Source: Lachnospiraceae bacterium (GTDB taxonomy: Bacteria; Bacillota; Clostridia; Lachnospirales; Lachnospiraceae). Taken from it: a DNA stretch of 64,000 nt. The notes beneath the pieces were generated by a model. It saw only the letters and a program-made list of their open reading frames with translations, was not told where the DNA came from and did no database searches. The stretch spans positions 62,001 through 126,000 of the forward strand of contig CAJTGD010000011.1 of the NCBI GenBank assembly GCA_910575475.1, given 5' to 3'. Numbering within the stretch: position 1 is the first letter of the stretch; each line of letters begins with the position of its first letter. The translations under genes and the position numbers were made by a program. Positions 59,490-64,000 of this stretch are shown one piece after another.

Positions 59490-60617
59490 TCATTTTTCGG
59501 AACCGGCGGGACTGTCTTCCGATGTTTCGATCGGCTGCAATTTTTCTTTCACAGGCCCTCCGTCTGCAAGAGTTGTTCCTTCAAAGAAAAATTGCAGGAT
59601 CTTTTCATAGCTATCTCCTGCCTTCGCCATTTTCTGGGCAGTCCACTGGCTCAGGCCGATTCCGTGCCCTTTTCCCATGGTCGTGATCTGCAGTTTTCCT
59701 TCCGTGTCCTTAATGGAAAATGCACTTGAAGTCAGGGACAGCGCATCCCGAAACTGATCCCCGGTACACACGGTCTCCCCGATGCGCATCTGCTGCACAT
59801 ACCCTGCGGAATCGTGGGAAATGATCTCGAAGTCTGAGAATTGGATTGTTTTATTTGCTTCTTCCTCCGCTACCGCCACAAGAAACGACTGACATTTTGA
59901 CTGAATATCTTTGTACTCAAAGGTTGATATCTGCATCTCATCATCCGCCTCTTTGTCCAACGGGCACTCCCGCACAGCAAGATACGGACAGTGATCCACT
60001 CCCAAAGCCTCCTGTGCGCTTCTGGTCCGGCCGTTGCTTGACTGGTGGAAGGGGGCAAGGGCATAGGTGTCCTGGTAAAGCAGAACCTGGTTTTCCGTCT
60101 CGCGCATAGCCTGAAGCAGGTTTTCGTAATAGGAGTCAGCCTCGGATGTGCCTGCTTTTTCTTCCAGTTCCCGGCGGGTCAGGTAATCCTCTTCCAGTAC
60201 CTTCTGCTCCTGAGCATCTAGCTCCTGATACAGCTTGGTGCGCAACAGCACGGCCTGGGCCTTTAAAAGCTCCATTTCCGCATCTGCGGAGATTTCTTTT
60301 CCCATAATACCTATGAAATATTCCTCCCATGGAACCTGCACGATCTCAGTTTCCGCTTTCCGGTCCGCCCCGACGTTTCCTGCGCCTGATACATTTTCAG
60401 CAGCACTCGTCTCTACTGTGCCGGATCTGCTTTCCAACTGAGACAGGACGGACGGAGCTTTAGGCCTTTTTACATTTACATATACCTCTTCTTTTTTTCC
60501 AAGGGATTCAAAATCTTTTCCGTGGACAAATACCGTGACAATATAGGGGAGCAGAAGCATGATCAGACAAAAAGAACCGAATGTTTTGAGCTTCTGCCAC
60601 GTTGCTCTCTGTCTCAT
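59490..60617 (-). CDS. spoIID: Stage II sporulation protein D (SpoIID)
   Basis: 375 residues from the ATG at 60617 behind GGAGG. A membrane anchor (LKTFGSFCLIMLLLPYIVTV) is followed by the SpoIID lytic-transglycosylase domain: WEEYFIGIMGKEIS carries the catalytic Glu, then ELLKAQAVLLRTKLY and the C-terminal GKGHGIGLSQWTAQKMAKAG. It trims septal peptidoglycan during engulfment. Confidence 0.9.
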   Translation of the reverse strand: MRQRATWQKLKTFGSFCLIMLLLPYIVTVFVHGKDFESLGKKEEVYVNVKRPKAPSVLSQLESRSGTVETSAAENVSGAGNVGADRKAETEIVQVPWEEYFIGIMGKEISADAEMELLKAQAVLLRTKLYQELDAQEQKVLEEDYLTRRELEEKAGTSEADSYYENLLQAMRETENQVLLYQDTYALAPFHQSSNGRTRSAQEALGVDHCPYLAVRECPLDKEADDEMQISTFEYKDIQSKCQSFLVAVAEEEANKTIQFSDFEIISHDSAGYVQQMRIGETVCTGDQFRDALSLTSSAFSIKDTEGKLQITTMGKGHGIGLSQWTAQKMAKAGDSYEKILQFFFEGTTLADGGPVKEKLQPIETSEDSPAGSEK

Positions 60618-60696
60618 AAAAACAGTCCTCCATATCATATGATATGAGGGACTGTCCTAAAATATTCCAATTATATTAAAAATTAATAAAAAGATC

Positions 60697-61686
60697 TTAA
60701 ATTTCTTTATTTTCATTATCCGGTAAAGTGAAGTTCACAGAGGATTCCACTTTTTCTTCGGATGATTCTTCTGCATTTGTAGAGCCTGGTGTATCGAGTA
60801 TGCTTCCTATAGTCTTTGACTCTGCGGAATCCGGTGCATCGAATATGCTTCCTGCAGTCTTTGACTCTACAGAATCCGGTGTGTCGAATATGCTTCCCGT
60901 GCTTCCGAAATCTGGCGTACTGAATGCATTTTCATCACTTCCTCCCATCGGCGGGGCCGGAGGAACCGGCGGCTGAACGGGCCCTCTATAGTATGTATCC
61001 GGCGGCGGAGACTGCATGAACGGCCGCGGTGCGGGCGGCTCCATTCCCGGATTGAACGGGCGGTTGCGCATCACGAAGAAGCAGATGGATTCATAGAGCG
61101 GAACCAGCGTGCACAATACCGCATGTGCAATGGACATGTTTTTTGTGGTAAAGCGCTCCAGGATCTGGTGGTTTACCAATACGGAAAATGATTTATAGAC
61201 CGCTGTATATGCCAAGCTGACGACGGAAAGGATCAGGACCATGACCACAATGCCCATAACCGCTCCGCCGCTTAAGTCTGTCCGTCCATAAGACAGGACG
61301 CCATTGAAGGCGAGCCTGGTGAGCGAACCCATTCCAATAAACCACACCATACCGTATAATAAGGAATATACTGCTCCGTAAAGAAACGGGAGCGCTAAAA
61401 GCCAGATTCCCGGGTTCTGAATGCTTTTGTTCTTCAGGCGGATGCTTCCGGCCAGTTCTCCGTGAAGGTAGGTCCTTGCAAATGGAATAAATGCCAGCCA
61501 TGCATAATCCATCCCCTGGCGTTTTGCCATTGTATACATGCCAACACCTTTTAATATGTAGCTGAGCAGCGCAAAGATGGCGCACACGATCAGAATAATG
61601 GCGCAGATCATCAAAATGCCGATCAGCGTTGTCTCCATGTAAGGGCTGTCGTAATCGTAATATTCATGCGTGTTGTAGTAGTTCAT
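60697..61686 (-). CDS. Multi-pass membrane protein with repeat tail
   Basis: 329 residues. About five membrane segments in residues 15-210 (LIGILMICAIILIVCAIFALL; VMGIVVMVLILSVVSLAY) include a GMDYAWLAFIPFARTYLHGE loop. The cytosolic tail is Pro-rich and then contains three copies of a 14-residue repeat (GSIFDTPDSVESKT type, about 260-305). No known function. AGGAGG precedes the ATG. Confidence 0.75.
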   Translation of the reverse strand: MNYYNTHEYYDYDSPYMETTLIGILMICAIILIVCAIFALLSYILKGVGMYTMAKRQGMDYAWLAFIPFARTYLHGELAGSIRLKNKSIQNPGIWLLALPFLYGAVYSLLYGMVWFIGMGSLTRLAFNGVLSYGRTDLSGGAVMGIVVMVLILSVVSLAYTAVYKSFSVLVNHQILERFTTKNMSIAHAVLCTLVPLYESICFFVMRNRPFNPGMEPPAPRPFMQSPPPDTYYRGPVQPPVPPAPPMGGSDENAFSTPDFGSTGSIFDTPDSVESKTAGSIFDAPDSAESKTIGSILDTPGSTNAEESSEEKVESSVNFTLPDNENKEI

Positions 61687-61769
61687 AGTTTCCTCCTGTC
61701 TGCTAATTTAACAGCATTATTATGTTCTGGTACAGCCGCCGTATCAGTTAATTAGAGCTTGCTTCTAAA

Positions 61770-62104
61770 TTAATCGGATATAATGATAGCACATGCTTTT
61801 TGAATACACTCGTTAATTTTGGCATTAGTCAAGTGTCCGATTTTATATAAAACAAGTTCATCGCTTAAAGTAAAGATTTTATTAGGGCGTATATTACTGC
61901 TTTGTTTGAGTGATCCGGATTGAAAATCAATTTCTGATAAGGGAATAGCATAAGCATCCTTCACATTTTTAGAAGTAATCTGCAACATTATAAAATCAGA
62001 ACCTTTTATATCTGCCAAAATAAGGGCAGGGCGTTTTTGGAAGAACTTAAATCAGTAAATGGAAAAGGCAGTACAACGACATCGCCTTTTATAAGTCTTT
62101 CCAT
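61770..62104 (-). pseudogene. MazF/PemK-type toxin gene with a homopolymer frameshift
   Basis: From the ATG at 62104 (overlapping the antitoxin stop) the frame reads MERLIKGDVVVLPFPFTDLS, the classical MazF start, then derails at an A5 run (62034-62038). Adding one A restores KKRPALILADIKGSDFIMLQ and the rest of the toxin to 61770. So a one-base deletion separates the halves: inactive gene, sequence error, or phase-variable tract. Confidence 0.75.
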
Positions 62105-62277
62105 GCTTCATCCTCCTGGGCACACATCCAATCCTTTGAAAGGCTTACTTCGCTTAATAAGGAATTGTTGATTTTATCATCATCATGCAGAACAAATTTT
62201 ACAAAGGAAAGAATGATATCTAATTTATTTTCAGGTGCATGTGAGATTAGATCGTTAATCATTTGCTGTGTTGCCAT
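62089..62277 (-). CDS. Antitoxin partner of the MazF-type gene
   Basis: 62 residues from MATQQMINDLISHAPENKLD behind TTGGAGGTGG. Acidic, helical, ending EDEAWKDL. It overlaps the toxin start by 16 bp, as toxin-antitoxin pairs do. DUF2281-like in size and style. Confidence 0.6.
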   Translation of the reverse strand: MATQQMINDLISHAPENKLDIILSFVKFVLHDDDKINNSLLSEVSLSKDWMCAQEDEAWKDL

Positions 62278-62560
62278 AATGTCCACCTCCAAGAATATCT
62301 GTGTAGTCTCGGAAACTCAAAACCCTTGAATTTCCTCATTTTCTTTGTTTCATTTTTCTACACACTTTTCTTCCGCTATATTATTTTATCACAGTTTAAG
62401 GTTTTTATCTATAATAAAGTATTCATATCTTATAAATATGGGGCAAGCTTCCTATCCTTTCATATCACCATGTTATTTTCAGCCGTTAAATGGTATTATA
62501 TGCATTTTGCGGCTGACTATCAATCCTTTTCAGCAATAAACAGCATAGAACAAAGAGAAT
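62278..62560. other. Intergenic region upstream of the antitoxin
   Basis: About 280 bp, AT-rich, expected to contain the antitoxin promoter. Open frames here have no coding character. Confidence 0.5.
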
Positions 62561-62587
62561 CCCCGGCGGACCGCTCAGCCGCCGGGG
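62561..62587 (-). terminator. Terminator after glycogen phosphorylase
   Basis: A perfect 9-bp GC-rich stem CCCCGGCGG/CCGCCGGGG with a 9-base loop, T-rich on both sides (ATTCTCTTTG leftward, TTCTTTTTTG rightward), so it may work in both directions. Confidence 0.8.
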
Positions 62588-62617
62588 TTCTTTTTTGTCT
62601 CTTATTATTCTCTCTTC

Positions 62618-64000
62618 TTATTCCTCTTCCACTGTCACTTCTACCTTTTTCAGCTTCCAGATATCCTTCACATACTCTTCGATCGTCCTGTCGGATGTAA
62701 ACTTGCCGCAGCACGCAGTGTTCATCATGGCCATACGTGACCATCTGTGCTCGTCGCGGTATGCTTCCTCCACGCGCTTCTGCGCTTCCGCATATGCCCG
62801 GAAATCCTTCAGAATAAAGTACATATCCGCCCGCGGTGTGCACTGCGTATTGAGCAATGAGTTGTACAGGTTCTTGTACATGTTGTGGTCGCCGTGAGCG
62901 TAGGTGCCGTCCATGAGCTGGTCGATCACGCGCTTTAATTCCCAATCACTGAAATAGATATCGATCGGGTTGTAGCCGCCGTGGTTCTCGTAACGGATGA
63001 CCTCTTCGGACCGCATACCGAAGATAAACGCATTCTCAATGCCCACCTCTTCCACGATCTCTACGTTGGCTCCGTCCATGGTTCCCAGAGTCGGAGCGCC
63101 GTTGAGCATGAACTTCATGTTTCCGGTACCGGACGCTTCCTTGGATGCAGTGGAGATCTGTTCGCTGACATCCGCTGCCGCGAAGATCATCTCCGCATTG
63201 GATACCCGGTAATCCTCAATGAATACCACCTTGATCTTGCCGTTGATGCTCCGGTCATTGTTGATGACCTCTGCCACGGAGTTGATCAGTTTGATCGTTT
63301 CCTTAGCGCGCTCATATCCTGCCGCCGCCTTTGCGCCGAAGATAAATGTCCTTGGATAGAAAGACATCTCCGGATGCTCCTTGATCTGGTTATACAGGTA
63401 CATCACATGGAGGATGTTCAGAAGCTGGCGTTTATACTCATGCAGCCGCTTCACCTGCACGTCGAAGATAGAGTGCGGATCCACGTCGATCCCGTTGTGC
63501 TCTTTGATATATTTTGCCAGACGGACCTTGTTCTGATACTTGATATTCATAAATTCCCGTCTTGCCTGTTCGTCGTTGATCAATGGCTTCAGCCTTGCGA
63601 TCTGAGACAGATCCGTAATCCAGCTGTCCCCGATCCGGCCGGTGATCCAGTCCGCAAGGAGCGGATTGCCGTGAGCCAGGAAACGTCTCTGGGTGATTCC
63701 GTTGGTCTTGTTGTTGAACTTCTCCGGCATCATCTCGTAAAAATCCTTCAGCTCCTGGTTCTTCAGGATATCGGTATGAAGCTCTGCCACACCATTTACA
63801 GAGAATCCGGAAATAATCGCCATGTTCGCCATGCGTACCTGACCGTCCCAGAGAATCGCCATCTTTTTCAATTTCTCATCATTTCCCGGATATTTCGCAC
63901 GTACTTCCTCTACGAAGCGGCGGTCGATCTCCTGGATGATCTGGTAAATACGCGGAAGCAGTCTGGAAAACAGGTCGATGGGCCATTTTTCCAATGCTTC
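62618..64000 (-). CDS. glgP: Glycogen/maltodextrin phosphorylase, C-terminal part
   Basis: 461 codons are visible; the frame runs off the window end (EALEKWPIDLF...), so about 350 N-terminal residues are missing. Family landmarks are GITQRRFLAHGNPLLADWIT, DVQVKRLHEYKRQLLNILHV and the pyridoxal-phosphate site SKEASGTGNMKFMLNGAPTL (the Lys binds the cofactor). It releases glucose-1-phosphate from stored glucan. Confidence 0.95.
   Translation of the reverse strand, partial: EALEKWPIDLFSRLLPRIYQIIQEIDRRFVEEVRAKYPGNDEKLKKMAILWDGQVRMANMAIISGFSVNGVAELHTDILKNQELKDFYEMMPEKFNNKTNGITQRRFLAHGNPLLADWITGRIGDSWITDLSQIARLKPLINDEQARREFMNIKYQNKVRLAKYIKEHNGIDVDPHSIFDVQVKRLHEYKRQLLNILHVMYLYNQIKEHPEMSFYPRTFIFGAKAAAGYERAKETIKLINSVAEVINNDRSINGKIKVVFIEDYRVSNAEMIFAAADVSEQISTASKEASGTGNMKFMLNGAPTLGTMDGANVEIVEEVGIENAFIFGMRSEEVIRYENHGGYNPIDIYFSDWELKRVIDQLMDGTYAHGDHNMYKNLYNSLLNTQCTPRADMYFILKDFRAYAEAQKRVEEAYRDEHRWSRMAMMNTACCGKFTSDRTIEEYVKDIWKLKKVEVTVEEE

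Overview
The window looks like a chromosome segment of a spore-forming Clostridia member, most likely a Lachnospiraceae. The evidence is spoIID and a SpoIIQ-like gene side by side, a BofA-like protein, MecA, a PerR/rubrerythrin pair, a cortex-type amidase, a GH18 spore/wall hydrolase and a glycogen phosphorylase. It carries a large tailed-phage prophage. No species call is possible from sequence reading alone.

Positions 1 to about 44,335 are prophage. Its right end carries a large serine recombinase (42745-44319, +) that abuts a cpaF/tadA secretion-ATPase gene. That gene is cut exactly at its Walker B region, so the phage sits inside cpaF; the other end of the prophage and the cpaF 3' half lie left of the window. 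The late genes are on the minus strand and read right to left: lambda-like packaging and head genes (small and large terminase, gpW-like joiner, portal, ClpP-type protease/scaffold, decoration protein, capsid E), then a contractile (P2/Mu-like) tail with sheath, tube, a chaperone with a -1 frameshift, tape measure, gpX, gpD, gpV, gpU, gpW, gpJ, gpI and tail fibre. The tail fibre's 3' end is an apparent DNA-inversion switch. A second C-terminal coding cassette lies inverted and tail-to-tail next to the expressed one, 14-bp inverted repeats sit in frame at the same codons of both, and a tyrosine recombinase gene is adjacent.

The early/middle region (24.5-38 kb, minus strand) holds a small catalytic-domain tyrosine recombinase, a RinA/sigma-like late activator, an HD hydrolase, a C5-cytosine methyltransferase overlapping a radical-SAM gene, a Dam-type adenine methyltransferase, a replication initiator with internal iteron-like repeats, a tubulin/FtsZ-like GTPase with an overlapping winged-helix gene and a phased repeat array (a TubZRC-type partition module), and an SSB gene whose conserved C-terminal tip lies beyond an in-frame amber codon. 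From 38 to 42.5 kb is an accessory and lysogeny zone of tiny genes on both strands: three near-identical promoter-hairpin units, two RHH repressors facing each other, an ISL3 transposase fragment, a duplicated gene, and the XRE repressor region. Two accessory (moron) insertions also sit inside the late and early operons (Rha plus RHH at 19 kb; DUF2335 at 25.5 kb).

Positions 44.3-64 kb are chromosome: truncated cpaF and a TadZ/CpaE-like ATPase; bofA-like, dCMP deaminase and a Sua5-phosphatase fusion whose phosphatase nucleophile is lost; 65-bp tandem repeats; amidase and GH18 genes; mecA; a DUF1858 gene; an intergenic cluster of three perfect DnaA boxes; an NlpC/P60 hydrolase; perR and reverse rubrerythrin; a GIY-YIG gene; spoIIQ-like and spoIID; a membrane protein; a MazF-type toxin gene broken by a homopolymer frameshift with its antitoxin; and the 3' part of glycogen phosphorylase.
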